Source: Microbacterium sulfonylureivorans | GTDB lineage: Bacteria; Actinomycetota; Actinomycetes; Actinomycetales; Microbacteriaceae | Assembly: GCF_003999995.1 (NCBI RefSeq) | Contig: NZ_RJAD01000002.1 | Coordinates: forward strand, 186,001-250,000 | Direction of reading: 5' to 3' | Length of the DNA stretch: 64,000 bases | Part shown: positions 33,607 to 43,060 of the stretch, in pieces | Layout: every line of letters begins with the position of its first letter | Numbering within the stretch: the first letter of the stretch is position 1 | Position numbers and translations under genes: made by a program | The notes under the pieces: generated by a model | Databases searched by the model: none | Told to the model about the DNA's origin: nothing | Seen by the model: only the letters and a program-made list of their open reading frames with translations

Positions 33607-34770
33607 TCAGTGGCCGAGCGCCGAGAGATGCTCGCGCAGCGTCGGTCCTGAGCGGAACTCGCGGATGAGGTGGCGCACGACCTCGCGCAGGTCGCCGTCA
33701 GCCGCCTCGGCCACCAGGAGCTGGCGCGCATAGCTCGCACCCTCGTCGAGGATCGTCCGGATGCCCGTCAGCTCCCGCGCGCACTTGAGTTCGACGGCGA
33801 TGTCGCCGAGCTGCTCGAGGGTTGCCCGCAGATGCTCGGCGACCGGCACCTGCGTGCCGTCGCGGTCGACGATCACGCGCGCGTCGAGACCGTAGCGGGC
33901 AGCGCGCCACTTGTTCTCGCGGACGAACCACGGCTGCAGCGTCACGAGCTCGCGCCCTTCGTCGAGCTCGCGCGAGAAGTGCTCGACGAGCACCTGGACG
34001 AGCGCGGCGACGGCTGCGAGCTCGGGAAGGGTCGACATCCCGTCGCAGGCGCGGACCTCGATCGTGCCCCAGCGGGGTGCGGGCCGGATGTCCCAGCGAA
34101 CCTCGGTCGCGTCCTCGAGGACTCCGGTCCCGACGAGGTCGTCGAGGTAGCCCTCGAACTCGGACCAGTTCTCGAGGGGCCAGGGGAGCCCCGCAGTCGG
34201 CAGCTGCTGGAAGACCAGGGAGCGATTGGACGCGTAGCCGGTGCGCTCTCCGGCCCAGTAAGGACTGGACGCGGAGAGGGCCTGCAGATGGGGGAGGTAC
34301 ACCGCCAGCGCGTTGATGATCGGGAACACCTTGTTGACGTCGTCGACGCCGACGTGGACGTGGATTCCCCAGATCATCATGTTGCGGCCCCACCACTGGG
34401 TGCGCTCGATGAGCTTGTTGTAGCGGGTCTTGTCGGTCACCTGCTGGTCGTACCACTGGGCGAACGGGTGGCTCCCGGCGCACAGGAGCTCGACGTTGAG
34501 CGGCGTGGTGACCGTCCGCACGGCTGCGATCGCGTCCGCGATGTCGTCGACCGCGGCAGCGACCGTGTCGCCGATTCCGCTGGTCACCTCGACGGTGTTC
34601 GTGAGCAGCTCGCCGGTGACCGTGTAGCGCTCCAGTGCCGTGCGTTCCTCGAGGTGATGGAGGATCTCCGGCGCACGCGGCACCAGGTCTCCCGTCTCTC
34701 CGTCGGCGAGCATGAGCTCCCACTCCAGGCCCACGGATGAGCGGGCGGATGTCGCGAAGGGCACCGTCAT
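33607..34770 (-). CDS. YbdK-type carboxylate-amine ligase (glutamate-cysteine ligase 2 family)
   Basis: A 387-aa ATP-dependent ligase of the GCS2 family. It shows SVGLEWELMLAD near the N terminus (ATP/metal binding), WGRNMMIWGIHVHVGVDD, NRSLVFQQLPTAGLPW and RWDIRPAPRWGTIEVRACD. Relatives catalyse weak gamma-glutamylcysteine synthesis, but actinobacteria such as this normally make mycothiol, so the true substrate is uncertain. The ATG at 34768-34770 was chosen because homology begins at once. It is divergent from rpsP. Confidence 0.85.
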   Translation of the reverse strand: MTVPFATSARSSVGLEWELMLADGETGDLVPRAPEILHHLEERTALERYTVTGELLTNTVEVTSGIGDTVAAAVDDIADAIAAVRTVTTPLNVELLCAGSHPFAQWYDQQVTDKTRYNKLIERTQWWGRNMMIWGIHVHVGVDDVNKVFPIINALAVYLPHLQALSASSPYWAGERTGYASNRSLVFQQLPTAGLPWPLENWSEFEGYLDDLVGTGVLEDATEVRWDIRPAPRWGTIEVRACDGMSTLPELAAVAALVQVLVEHFSRELDEGRELVTLQPWFVRENKWRAARYGLDARVIVDRDGTQVPVAEHLRATLEQLGDIAVELKCARELTGIRTILDEGASYARQLLVAEAADGDLREVVRHLIREFRSGPTLREHLSALGH

Positions 34771-34840
34771 CCGCACAGTCTTGCAGAGGGATGCCGCGCA
34801 CCCGCGGGGCTTGCGGCACATGCCGTCATCTGATGGAGGG

Positions 34841-34981
34841 GCCGGGGTGTTCGCGGGGGGCTCCGCGATCTGGTGGGCCGGGGTGTTCGCGGGGGGCTCC
34901 GCGATCTGGTGGGCCGGGGTGTTCGCGGGGGGCTCCGCGATCTGGTGGGCCGGGGTGTTCGCGGGGGGCTCCGCGATCTGG
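34841..34981. repeat. Tandem 36-bp repeat, four copies, each with a hairpin
   Basis: Four near-identical copies start at 34841, 34877, 34913 and 34949 with a period of exactly 36 bp; the last breaks off into the rpsP promoter. Each copy holds the inverted repeat TCGCGG-N6-CCGCGA. The array fills most of the 342-bp gap between the divergent YbdK-type gene and rpsP. Copies read without visible differences until the fourth changes from CTGGTG to CTGGCA. The last copy supplies TTCGCG as a possible -35 for CAGAAT. Confidence 0.9.
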
Positions 34982-35018
34982 CAGAATAGAGGGTCGGATC
35001 ACCTGCTCGACCCTCTAT
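34958..35018 (+). promoter_or_regulatory. rpsP promoter and overlapping inverted repeat
   Basis: CAGAAT at 34982-34987 is a likely -10, with TTCGCG (34958-34963) 18 bp upstream as a weak -35. A perfect 11-bp inverted repeat, ATAGAGGGTCG (34986-34996) and CGACCCTCTAT (35008-35018), begins inside the -10 and covers the predicted transcription start. It could act as a DNA operator or, if transcription starts early, as an RNA hairpin. The rest of the leader to 35112 shows no other clear feature except AGGAGAA before the start. Confidence 0.5.
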
Positions 35019-35112
35019 CCAGCGGGGTAGGTCCTCCTCCGAGCTTCCGCCGGGTGTGCACCCCACTCTCCAGGCGACCGGTTCACTCACTTTCCACACA
35101 TTCAGGAGAATC

Positions 35113-35544
35113 GTGGCTGTCAAGATTCGTCTCAAGCGCCTCGGCAAGATCCGTGCGCCCTACTACCGCATCGTCGTGGCCGACTCGCGCACCAAGCGCG
35201 ATGGTCGTGTCATCGAGGAGATCGGCAAGTACCACCCCACCGAGGAGCCCTCGTTCATCGAGGTCGACTCCGAGCGTGCGCAGTACTGGCTCAGCGTCGG
35301 CGCTCAGCCGACCGAGCAGGTCACCGCGCTGCTCAAGCTCACCGGTGACTGGGGCAAGTTCAAGGGTGACAAGGACGCCGTCTCGACGGTGCGCACCAAG
35401 GCTCCCAAGGCCGAGTTCGAGATCGACTCGTCGAAGAAGTCGGTTGTGAAGCCCAAGGCTGAGAAGAAGGTCGAGGCTCCGGCCGAGACCACCGCCGACG
35501 CGACCGAGGCTGCCGACGAGGCCGCCGAGTCGACCGAAGCGTAG
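35113..35544 (+). CDS. rpsP: 30S ribosomal protein S16
   Basis: A 143-aa protein. Residues 1-80 are the S16 fold ([20 protein letters not shown]). The rest is a Lys/Glu/Ala-rich tail that most S16 proteins lack, common in actinobacteria. The GTG start at 35113 has AGGAGAA upstream. It heads the rpsP-khpA-rimM operon. Confidence 0.97.
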   Translation: MAVKIRLKRLGKIRAPYYRIVVADSRTKRDGRVIEEIGKYHPTEEPSFIEVDSERAQYWLSVGAQPTEQVTALLKLTGDWGKFKGDKDAVSTVRTKAPKAEFEIDSSKKSVVKPKAEKKVEAPAETTADATEAADEAAESTEA

Positions 35545-35548
35545 TCCG

Positions 35549-35779
35549 TTGCTGGCTGCCGCGCTCGAGCACGTCGTCAAGGGGATCGTCGATCACCCTG
35601 ACGCCGTGCGCATCGATTCGTCCACGTCGCCCCGCGGCGACGTGCTCGAGGTGCACGTCCACCCCGATGACCGGGGTCGCGTGATCGGGCGCGGCGGCCG
35701 TACGGCCAAAGCCCTGCGCACCCTCATCAGCGCGCTCGCCGACGGCCGGCGCGTCCGCGTCGACGTCGCGGACGACTGA
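35549..35779 (+). CDS. khpA: KH-domain RNA-binding protein KhpA
   Basis: A 76-aa single KH domain with the RNA-contacting loop IGRGGRTAKALR. It starts with TTG 4 bp after rpsP. KhpA homologues bind many RNAs with KhpB and affect cell division and translation in other bacteria. It sits between rpsP and rimM, the usual place. Confidence 0.92.
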   Translation: MLAAALEHVVKGIVDHPDAVRIDSSTSPRGDVLEVHVHPDDRGRVIGRGGRTAKALRTLISALADGRRVRVDVADD

Positions 35780-35780
35780 G

Positions 35781-36434
35781 GTGGCAGGCGACGCGGAGGA
35801 CACGGGCGCGAGCCCCGAGCCCTCGTCCACGACATCGGCGCCCACGCCGTCCGGCAAGACGCAGCTGCGCGTCGGACGGCTCGTCAAGGCCCACGGCCTC
35901 AAGGGCGCCATCAAGCTCGAGCTCTACACCGACGACCCCGAAGGTCGCTTCGTTCCCGGAGCGACGTTCACGCTCCAGGTCCCGGAGTCGTCGCCCTGGC
36001 ACGGCAAGCCCCTGACGATCCGCGAGTTCCGCTGGATGAACAGCCACCCCGTCGCGTTCTTCGACGGTGTCGACGACCGCGATGCGGCCGAGGAGCTCAT
36101 CCGCGCGATCCTCTGGGTCGATCAGGACACGCAGGCTCCGTCGACGGAGGAGGACGCGTGGTTCGACCACCAGCTCGTCGGCCTCGACGTCGTCCGTGAC
36201 GGCGAGACGGTCGGCCGCGTCATCCGCGTCGACCACATGCCGGCGCAGGACCTCCTGATCGTGCGGGTCTCGGGTGACCGCGAGGTGCTCGTGCCGTTCG
36301 TGAAGGCGATCGTGCCCGAGGTCGACATCGCTGCGGGCCGTGTCGTGGTGACGCCGCCCGCCGGCCTCTTCGAGGAGCTGCCCGGCGACTCCGCCGACGA
36401 CCAGCCCGTCGACGACGCGCCCGACGGGGCCTGA
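35781..36434 (+). CDS. rimM: Ribosome maturation factor RimM
   Basis: A 217-aa protein with an unstructured N terminus (1-27), then the RimM barrel (RVGRLVKAHGLKGAIKLELY) and a PRC-barrel half (DHQLVGLDVVRDGETVGRVI, DLLIVRV, LVPFVKAIVPEVD). It helps assemble the 30S head near S19. GTG at 35781 follows khpA by one base. In most bacteria trmD comes next, but here the nitrate reductase gene follows and trmD is 6 kb away. Confidence 0.95.
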   Translation: MAGDAEDTGASPEPSSTTSAPTPSGKTQLRVGRLVKAHGLKGAIKLELYTDDPEGRFVPGATFTLQVPESSPWHGKPLTIREFRWMNSHPVAFFDGVDDRDAAEELIRAILWVDQDTQAPSTEEDAWFDHQLVGLDVVRDGETVGRVIRVDHMPAQDLLIVRVSGDREVLVPFVKAIVPEVDIAAGRVVVTPPAGLFEELPGDSADDQPVDDAPDGA

Positions 36435-36451
36435 CCCGCTCGGAGCGCGGG

Positions 36452-36466
36452 GAGCGGCATCCGCTC
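36452..36466 (+). terminator. Small hairpin after rimM
   Basis: GAGCGG-CAT-CCGCTC, a 6-bp stem with a triloop starting 17 nt after the rimM stop. It may end the rpsP operon; it is weak and has no U tract. Confidence 0.35.
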
Positions 36467-36486
36467 ACAGTGGTCCAGCGGTGCCC

Positions 36487-36535
36487 GTGAGGGTGATGTG
36501 ATCCACCGGTAACACCCCGCACGACGCGGTGGAAC
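36487..36535 (+). promoter_or_regulatory. Five-element 11-bp-phased operator array upstream of the nitrate reductase gene
   Basis: Pentamers at exact 11-bp steps read GTGAG (36487), GTGAT (36498), GTAAC (36509), CACGA (36520) and GGAAC (36531). The same layout occurs before narK and nirB. GTnAC-type half sites with 6-bp spacers match GlnR operators described in Streptomyces and relatives. The array ends 22 nt before the start codon. Confidence 0.6.
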
Positions 36536-36557
36536 ATGCCTCGGAGATCATCGGGGC

Positions 36558-39500
36558 ATGGGCACGATCGCGCACCTGTCGGAGCCGCGCACCAGCGCGC
36601 CGCCGACGCAGGCCCGCGCCGTGTGCTCTTACTGCGGGGTGGGATGCGGGATCACCGTGTCCACGGCGCCCGCTCCGGCCGGCGCCGGCTTCGTCGTCAC
36701 GAAGACCGTCGGAGACAAGGCGCACCCGGCCAACGCCGGACGCCTCTGCACGAAGGGCGCGACCCACGTCGACCTGATGCACGCGCCGGGGCGCATGGCG
36801 ACCGCGTACATTCGGCCCGAGCGCGGAGAGTCCGCGGTTCCTGCGCCGCTGGACGCGGCGATCGCCGAAGCCGGCGCGCGGCTGCGGGCGATCGTCGACG
36901 AGCACGGCCCCGATGCCGTGGCGCTGTACGTGTCCGGACAGATGTCGATCGAGGCGCAGTACCTCTCGAACAAGCTCGTGAAGGGCTATCTCCGGGGCCT
37001 GCACATCGAGTCGAACTCACGGCTGTGCATGGCCTCGGCCGGTACCGGGTACAAGCAGTCGCTCGGAGCGGACGGCCCCCCGGGCTCGTACGAGGACATC
37101 GACGCGGCCGACCTGTTCTTCGTCATCGGGTCGAACATGGCCGACTGCCACCCGATCCTCTTCCTGCGGATGGCGGATCGGCTCAAGCAGGGGGCGCGGC
37201 TCATCGTGGTCGACCCGCGCCGCACCGCGACCGCGGAGCGGGCCGACCTCTACCTTCCGATCGCCCCGGGCACCGATCTGGCGCTGCTCAACGGTCTGCT
37301 GCACCTGCTGGTCGAGGAGGGTGCCATCGACGCCGAGTTCGTCGCGGCCCACACCGAGGGCTGGGACGGGATGCCGGCGTTCCTCGCGGAGTACGCCCCG
37401 GACCGGGTCGCCGCGATCACCGGTCTGTCCGAGACCGACATCCGCACCGCCGCGCGCTGGATCGGCGAGGCGGGCGAGTGGATGACGCTCTGGACGATGG
37501 GCCTGAACCAGTCCACGCAGGGCACATGGCACACGAACGCGATCTGCAACCTCCACCTCGCCACAGGCGCCATCTGCCGTCCGGGGAGCGGCCCGTTCTC
37601 GCTGACCGGGCAGCCGAATGCCATGGGCGGCCGGGAGATGGGCTACATGGGACCGGGGCTTCCGGGGCAGCGCGCGGTGTTCAACCCCGCCGATCGTGCG
37701 TTCGTCGAGGATGTCTGGGCGCTCGAGCCGGGAACGATCCGCGACGAGGCGGGCACCGGCACGATCGACATGTACCGGTCGATGGCGGCCGGCGACATCA
37801 AGGCCGCGTGGATCATCTGCACCAACCCCGTGGCGTCGGTCGCGAACCGGTCGTCGGTGATCGAGGGGCTCGAGGCGGCCGAGCTGGTGATCGTCCAGGA
37901 CGTGTTCACCGAGACCGCCACCAACGCGTACGCCGACATCCTCCTGCCGGCGACCCTGTGGGTCGAGTCCGAGGGCGTCATGGTCAACAGCGATCGCACG
38001 ATGACTCTCGTGGAGCGCGCGGCGCAGCCCCCGGGCGACGCGCAGCCGGATTGGCTGACGATCTGCCGCGTCGCTCAGGCGATGGGGTTCGACGAGGGGT
38101 TCGGGTTCGGCAGCAGCGCCGAGGTGTTCGACGAGATCCGCCGCTTCTGGAACCCGCAGACCGGGTGGGACATCCGCGGCGTGGACTACGAGCGCCTCCG
38201 ACGCGGACCGGTGCAGTGGCCGGTGCCGCCGGGCGACGCCGCGGACCGGCATCCGATCCGCTACGTCAACGACGGTGTCAGTCAGAGCCTGCATCGCGAA
38301 CCCGACGGCACCGTGCCGCGCCTGGCGTTCGCGACGGCGTCGCGGCGTGCCCAGTTCTTCGCGCGACCCCATCTCGGTCCGAGCGAGCTTCCCGACGACG
38401 ATTTCCCCTGGATCCTCAACACCGGCCGACTGCAGCACCAGTGGCACACGATGACGAAGACCGGCAAGGTCGACAAGCTCATGCGCCTGAACCCCGAGCC
38501 GTTCATCGAGGTGCACCCGCTCGACGCCGAGCAGCAGGGCATCGCCGACGGCGACATGGTCGAGATCTCGTCGCGCCGCGGACGCGTGGTGCTGCCTGCG
38601 GTCGTGACCGACCGGGTGCGGCCCGGATGCTGCTTCGCGCCGTTCCACTGGAACGACGAGCACGGCGAGTACCTGACGGTGAACGCCGCCACCAGCGATG
38701 CCGTCGATGCCGCGTCCCTGCAGCCCGAGTTCAAGTTCGCCGCGGTGTCGCTGCGCCGGGTGGGTCCCGCACCGGCCGGGGCCGACGCGGACGAGCGCGC
38801 CGCGACGATGCCGCTGGCCGGCGCGGCGCGTGAGGTTCTGACCGGCGCCGGGCTCGGCGAGAGGGGAGCGCCTTCGCTGTCGGAGGCGGAGGGCGCCTAC
38901 GTGTCGGGGTACCTGTCGGCCCTTGAAGCCGCCCCGGTCGCGGTGGGATTCGTCCCGGTGCTCCCCGCGACCGCCCCGCTCCGCGACATCTCGAGGGCAT
39001 GGTTCGACGGCGTCCTCGCGGGACTCTACTCGCGCACGCCGCTCGGGCTGACCGTGCCGGCGGGCGGCGCGCCCGACGAGGTGACCGTGCTGTGGGGCTC
39101 GCAGACCGGCAATGCCGAGGAGGTGGCGTCGACGTGCGTCGCAACGCTCACGGCGCGCGGCATCCCGGCGCGCACGGTGAGCATGGTCGACATGTCGATC
39201 GCGGATCTCGCCGCGGTGCGGAAGCTCCTGGTGGTCACCTCGACCTTCGGAGACGGCGGGCCGCCCGACAACGCCGCCGACCTCTGGTCCGAGCTCAACG
39301 GCGACACCGTGCCGGAGCTCGGCGGCCTCGACTACGCCGTGTTCGCGATCGGCGACTCCAGCTACGACGACTTCTGCGGTCACGGGCGGGGAATCGACGA
39401 CCGGCTCGGCGCGCTCGGCGCGACGGCGCTGCTGCCCCGCGTGGACTGCGAGCCCGACTACGCCGAACCTGCCGCAGCGTGGCTGGAGCAGGTCATCGCG

Positions 39501-40676
39501 ACGCTCACGGGGGACGAGGCATCCGCCACCGTCGCGGAGGCCCCCGCGACCCGCCGGCTCTTCACACGGAGCAACCCGGTCGCGGCGGCGCTGGTGACGA
39601 ACGCGCTCCTCAGCGGAGACGGCTCCGCCAAGGAGGTCCGTCAGTTCGGCTTCGACATCTCGCACGCCGGAGTGTCGTACGAGGCCGGCGACTCGCTCGG
39701 CGTCGTGTGCGCCAACGCTCCGGCGATGGTGAGCGAATGGCTCCAGACGACGGGGCTCGTCCGCCACACGGTGGTGGAGCTCGACGGCCAGGAGCGGTTC
39801 CTCGAGGATGCGCTGTCGACGCAGCTCGACATCACGCGGATCACGCCGGACCTGCTGTCGTTCGTCGCCGAGCGCAACTCCGATCCGGCTCTCGCCACCT
39901 TGCTGCGCCGCGAGAACAAGGGGCGTCTCGAGCAGTACCTGTGGAGCATGCACGCGGTCGATCTGCTGCGGGCGTTCCCGGTCGTGGCCGACGCGGACGA
40001 GTGGATGCGCGTGCTCAAGCGCCTGCAGCCCCGCCAGTACTCGATCTCATCGAGCCCGAAGACGAGCCCGGACGAGGTGCAGCTCACGGTGTCGGTCGTC
40101 CGCTTCACCACGGAGACGGGGATGCTGCGCGGCGGCGTCGCCTCGACCTTCCTCGCCGACGTGGCCGGTGCCGAGCCCGCACCCATCTACCTGCAGAAGT
40201 CGCCGCACTTCCGCACCCCCGCCGCCGGAGACTCCCCGATGATCATGATCGGCCCCGGCACCGGCATTGCGCCGTTCCGCGGGTTCCTCCACGACCGGCG
40301 GGCCGACGGCCACACCGGCCGCAACTGGCTGTTCTTCGGCGAGCAGCACGCCGCGACGGACTTCTACTACCGTGACGAGCTCGAGTCGATGCGCGACGAC
40401 GGGTTCCTCACCAGACTCGACCTCGCCTTCTCACGCGATCAGCGCCAGAAGATCTACGTGCAGGACCGGATGGTCGAGCACGGGCTCGAGCTGTGGCGCT
40501 GGCTGCAGGACGGCGCGCACCTCTACGTGTGCGGCGACGCCAGCCGCATGGCGAAGGACGTCGACGACACGCTCGTCACGATCGCCCAGCGCCACGGCGG
40601 GCTCTCCGAGGACGCCGCCGTCGAGTACCGCAAGAGCCTCGTGTCGCAGAAGCGCTACGTCCGCGACGTGTACTGA
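36558..40676 (+). CDS. Assimilatory nitrate reductase fused to CysJ-like flavoprotein reductase
   Basis: A 1372-aa single chain. Residues 20-75 bind a [4Fe-4S] cluster (C23, C26, C30, C64). The molybdopterin guanine dinucleotide domain follows, with the molybdenum ligand Cys157 in NSRLCMAS, and a dinucleotide-binding domain from about 616. A linker of roughly 100 aa leads to flavodoxin (842-990, [11 protein letters not shown]), an FAD domain (1001-1220, RQYSISSSP) and an NADPH domain (from 1227, [17 protein letters not shown]). So electrons can pass from NADPH through FAD, FMN and iron-sulfur to molybdenum in one polypeptide, reducing nitrate to nitrite. The name bifunctional nitrate reductase/sulfite reductase flavoprotein is used for this layout. 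A large gene with no frameshift. Confidence 0.95.
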   Translation: MGTIAHLSEPRTSAPPTQARAVCSYCGVGCGITVSTAPAPAGAGFVVTKTVGDKAHPANAGRLCTKGATHVDLMHAPGRMATAYIRPERGESAVPAPLDAAIAEAGARLRAIVDEHGPDAVALYVSGQMSIEAQYLSNKLVKGYLRGLHIESNSRLCMASAGTGYKQSLGADGPPGSYEDIDAADLFFVIGSNMADCHPILFLRMADRLKQGARLIVVDPRRTATAERADLYLPIAPGTDLALLNGLLHLLVEEGAIDAEFVAAHTEGWDGMPAFLAEYAPDRVAAITGLSETDIRTAARWIGEAGEWMTLWTMGLNQSTQGTWHTNAICNLHLATGAICRPGSGPFSLTGQPNAMGGREMGYMGPGLPGQRAVFNPADRAFVEDVWALEPGTIRDEAGTGTIDMYRSMAAGDIKAAWIICTNPVASVANRSSVIEGLEAAELVIVQDVFTETATNAYADILLPATLWVESEGVMVNSDRTMTLVERAAQPPGDAQPDWLTICRVAQAMGFDEGFGFGSSAEVFDEIRRFWNPQTGWDIRGVDYERLRRGPVQWPVPPGDAADRHPIRYVNDGVSQSLHREPDGTVPRLAFATASRRAQFFARPHLGPSELPDDDFPWILNTGRLQHQWHTMTKTGKVDKLMRLNPEPFIEVHPLDAEQQGIADGDMVEISSRRGRVVLPAVVTDRVRPGCCFAPFHWNDEHGEYLTVNAATSDAVDAASLQPEFKFAAVSLRRVGPAPAGADADERAATMPLAGAAREVLTGAGLGERGAPSLSEAEGAYVSGYLSALEAAPVAVGFVPVLPATAPLRDISRAWFDGVLAGLYSRTPLGLTVPAGGAPDEVTVLWGSQTGNAEEVASTCVATLTARGIPARTVSMVDMSIADLAAVRKLLVVTSTFGDGGPPDNAADLWSELNGDTVPELGGLDYAVFAIGDSSYDDFCGHGRGIDDRLGALGATALLPRVDCEPDYAEPAAAWLEQVIATLTGDEASATVAEAPATRRLFTRSNPVAAALVTNALLSGDGSAKEVRQFGFDISHAGVSYEAGDSLGVVCANAPAMVSEWLQTTGLVRHTVVELDGQERFLEDALSTQLDITRITPDLLSFVAERNSDPALATLLRRENKGRLEQYLWSMHAVDLLRAFPVVADADEWMRVLKRLQPRQYSISSSPKTSPDEVQLTVSVVRFTTETGMLRGGVASTFLADVAGAEPAPIYLQKSPHFRTPAAGDSPMIMIGPGTGIAPFRGFLHDRRADGHTGRNWLFFGEQHAATDFYYRDELESMRDDGFLTRLDLAFSRDQRQKIYVQDRMVEHGLELWRWLQDGAHLYVCGDASRMAKDVDDTLVTIAQRHGGLSEDAAVEYRKSLVSQKRYVRDVY

Positions 40677-40741
40677 TCCCATCGCCCGTCGCTTGCCGGG
40701 CGTCGCGCGGATCGCCGGGCTCCCCGCGCCCCGTGCACGTC

Positions 40742-40778
40742 GAAGCGGGCCGCACCCGAGGAGGGTGCGGCCCGCTTC
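40742..40778. terminator. Bidirectional terminator between the nitrate reductase gene and narK
   Basis: A perfect 16-bp stem (40742-40757 with 40763-40778) and a GAGGA loop, lying between convergent stop codons at 40676 and 40787. Confidence 0.9.
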
Positions 40779-40786
40779 ACTCCGGG

Positions 40787-42208
40787 TCAGATGCGCTGGC
40801 CGGCGAGCGACTTCCGCGGCACGACGTAGACGAGCACGGTCAGGACCATGAGGCCGACGTACGCGGCGACGAAGCCGTAGAACGCCGCCGTGTATCCCCC
40901 GGTCGCCAGCTGCGACGCGTTGAGCACCTGCGGCACGAGGAAGCCGCCGTACGCGCCGATCGCCGAGATGAGGCCGAGCGCCGCAGCGGCCTTGCGCTGC
41001 ACCCGGATGCCCTCGGGCGTCCCGGGCAGTGCATCGGTGGCGAGCCCGCGAGCGGCGAAGATGCTCGGGATCATGCGGTAGGTCGATCCGTTCCCCATGC
41101 CCGTGGCGGCGAAGAGCACGAGGAAGCATCCGAGGAACACCCAGAAGTTCTGCATCGGGAGCGTCCAGATGAGCGACAGCGCGCCGAGGGCCATCACGGC
41201 GAAGGCGCCGACGGTCACCCGCGCGCCGCCGAATCGGTCGGCGAGGCGGCCGCCGTACGGCCGCGCGAGCGAGCCGATGAGTGCGCCGAGGAAGGCGAGC
41301 GAGACCGCGGCCTGGCCGACCTGGAACGTCGAGTACGTCGGGAACTGGTCGGCGATGAGCTTCGGGAACACGCTCGCGAACCCGATGAACGACCCGAAGG
41401 TGCCGATGTAGAGCAGCGCCATGACCCACAGGTGAGGCTCGCGGAGCGCGGCCGCCGAGCCGGCGAAGTCGGCCTTCGCCGACGACAGGTTGTCCATGTA
41501 CCGCCAGGCGCCCCAGATCGCGACGAGGATGAGCGGGATCCACATCCAGCCGGCGAGGGCGATGTTCATGGTCGCGCCGGCACCGATCGTGACGGCGATC
41601 GGCACGGCGAACTGAGCGACCGAGGTGCCGAGGTTGCCGCCGGCGGCGTTCAGGCCGAGCGCCCATCCCTTCTCCTTCTGCGGGAAGAAGTAGGTGATGT
41701 TCGCCATCGAGCTCGCGAAATTCCCACCGCCGACACCGCCGAGCGCGGCCACGAGGAGCAGCACGCCGAACGGGGTCTCCGGGTTGGAGACGACGACCCC
41801 GAGCAGGACGGCGGGGATCAGCAGCAGTGCGGCGGAGACGATCGTCCAGTTGCGGCCGCCGAAGATGCCGACCATGAACGTGTACGGGAAGCGGAGCGTG
41901 GCGCCGACGAGACTCGGGAGCGAGATGAGCCAGAACAGCTGCGAGCTGGAGAGGTCGAAGCCGGCGCCGGGCAGCATCACGACGACGATGCTCCACAGCT
42001 GCCAGATGATGAAGCCGAGGAACTCGGCGAAGATCGACCAGCCCAGGTTGCGGCGTGCGATGGCGCGGCCACCGGACTGCCAGAACGTGCTGTCCTCGGG
42101 GTTCCAGCCGTCGATCCAACGGCCGGGTCGGTGGGTGAGGGTGACCGGCGCAGAGGCCGGGGGCGGAGCTGCGACGTCCGTCGTGGACGGGGTGACGGTC
42201 GTGGTCAT
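40787..42208 (-). CDS. narK: Nitrate/nitrite transporter, MFS family
   Basis: A 473-aa transporter with about twelve membrane helices. Two nitrate signature motifs are visible: GGVGGGNFASSMANITYFFP and FAATGMGNGSTYRMIPSIF, with the substrate Arg residues in LRFPYTFMVG and the helix 8 region. It imports nitrate, possibly by proton symport or nitrate/nitrite antiport. The ATG has TAGGAGG directly upstream. Convergent with the reductase and under its own operator array. Confidence 0.93.
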   Translation of the reverse strand: MTTTVTPSTTDVAAPPPASAPVTLTHRPGRWIDGWNPEDSTFWQSGGRAIARRNLGWSIFAEFLGFIIWQLWSIVVVMLPGAGFDLSSSQLFWLISLPSLVGATLRFPYTFMVGIFGGRNWTIVSAALLLIPAVLLGVVVSNPETPFGVLLLVAALGGVGGGNFASSMANITYFFPQKEKGWALGLNAAGGNLGTSVAQFAVPIAVTIGAGATMNIALAGWMWIPLILVAIWGAWRYMDNLSSAKADFAGSAAALREPHLWVMALLYIGTFGSFIGFASVFPKLIADQFPTYSTFQVGQAAVSLAFLGALIGSLARPYGGRLADRFGGARVTVGAFAVMALGALSLIWTLPMQNFWVFLGCFLVLFAATGMGNGSTYRMIPSIFAARGLATDALPGTPEGIRVQRKAAAALGLISAIGAYGGFLVPQVLNASQLATGGYTAAFYGFVAAYVGLMVLTVLVYVVPRKSLAGQRI

Positions 42209-42252
42209 GGCGCCTCCTAGATGAAGTGTGCCTTCACCGTATGAAGGGGGTG

Positions 42253-42301
42253 TTTCCGTGCTGCGACCACTGCGGTTACTTCTCCGTCACCTTTCCGTCA
42301 C
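42253..42301 (-). promoter_or_regulatory. Five-element 11-bp-phased operator array upstream of narK
   Basis: Read on the minus strand from 42301: GTGAC, GTGAC, GTAAC, GGTCG, GGAAA(C), each 11 bp apart with 6-bp spacers. This matches the array upstream of the nitrate reductase gene in phase, order and length. It lies 44 nt before the narK start. Confidence 0.65.
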
Positions 42302-42330
42302 GGCCCGCGAGGACCCGCGGTTAAGGTCCG

Positions 42331-42346
42331 GTCACACGTCGGAAAC
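42331..42346 (+). promoter_or_regulatory. GTCAC-N6-GAAAC site overlapping the trmD -35 region
   Basis: GTCAC (42331-42335), six bases, GAAAC (42342-42346) is an exact match to the canonical GlnR a/b site pattern. It lies 30 bp from the narK array on the other side of the intergenic region, and its right half overlaps the expected -35 region of trmD. Confidence 0.55.
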
Positions 42347-42359
42347 ATGGGCGGATGCC

Positions 42360-42365
42360 TAGACT
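42360..42365 (+). promoter_or_regulatory. -10 box of trmD (leaderless)
   Basis: TAGACT at 42360-42365 lies 7 nt before the trmD ATG. trmD is no longer linked to rimM, so it needs this promoter. Confidence 0.55.
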
Positions 42366-42372
42366 CGAACCC

Positions 42373-43050
42373 ATGCGCGTCGACATCGTCACGATCTTCC
42401 CGGCGTTCTTCGACGTGCTCGACGTCTCACTCATCGGCAAGGCCCGGGATCGCGGCATCCTCGACATGCACGTCCACGACCTGCGGGAGTGGACACACGA
42501 TCGTCACCGCACCGTCGACGACACCCCGTACGGCGGCGGCGCCGGCATGGTGATGAAGCCGGAGCCGTGGGGTGAGGCCCTCGACGGGATCCTCACCGAC
42601 GACGCCGTGCTGCTCGTGCCGTCGCCCGCCGGAGAGCAGTTCTCGCAGGCCATGGCGCGTGAGCTCGCCGACGAGAAGCACCTCGTGTTCGCATGCGGAC
42701 GTTACGAGGGGATCGACCAGCGCGTCGTCGACCACTATTCGGAGCGCGGGCGCGTGCGCCTCGTCAGCCTGGGAGACTACGTCCTCAACGGCGGCGAGGT
42801 CGCCGCGATGGCCGTCGTCGAGGCGGTGTCCAGGCTCGTGCCGGGCGTCGTCGGCAATCCGGAGAGCCTTGTGGAGGAGTCGCACGAGGACGGGCTCCTC
42901 GAGTACCCGAGCTACACCAAGCCCGCCGTCTGGCGCGGGCACGAGGTGCCCCCGGTGCTGCTCAGCGGCAACCACGGCGCGATCGCCGCGTGGCGCCGCG
43001 AGCAGAGTCTCGAGCGCACAAAGCTGAACCGCCCCGACCTGCTGGCCTGA
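42373..43050 (+). CDS. trmD: tRNA (guanine(37)-N(1))-methyltransferase
   Basis: A 225-aa SPOUT-fold methyltransferase of tRNA G37, essential for reading-frame maintenance. Signatures: [59 protein letters not shown] and the closing [16 protein letters not shown]. The start is placed at ATG 42373 by the family N terminus and the leaderless promoter. It stands alone between narK and the NnaR-like gene, unusually far from rimM and rplS. Confidence 0.96.
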   Translation: MRVDIVTIFPAFFDVLDVSLIGKARDRGILDMHVHDLREWTHDRHRTVDDTPYGGGAGMVMKPEPWGEALDGILTDDAVLLVPSPAGEQFSQAMARELADEKHLVFACGRYEGIDQRVVDHYSERGRVRLVSLGDYVLNGGEVAAMAVVEAVSRLVPGVVGNPESLVEESHEDGLLEYPSYTKPAVWRGHEVPPVLLSGNHGAIAAWRREQSLERTKLNRPDLLA

Positions 43051-43060
43051 CGGGCATCCG

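Noticed and set aside
34841..34981. The 36-bp repeats as a CRISPR array
   Set aside because: There are no spacers: copies are directly adjacent with identical sequence, and no cas genes are present.
34712..35449. Long open frame through the 36-bp repeats encoding a GVFAGGSAIWWA repeat protein
   Set aside because: It starts inside the antisense of the YbdK-type gene, has no ribosome binding site, runs out of frame through rpsP, and is open only because the repeat length is divisible by three.
37017..39953. A 978-aa frame antisense to the nitrate reductase fusion
   Set aside because: Same cause: third-position GC bias keeps the opposite strand open. The plus-strand protein has complete cofactor motifs.
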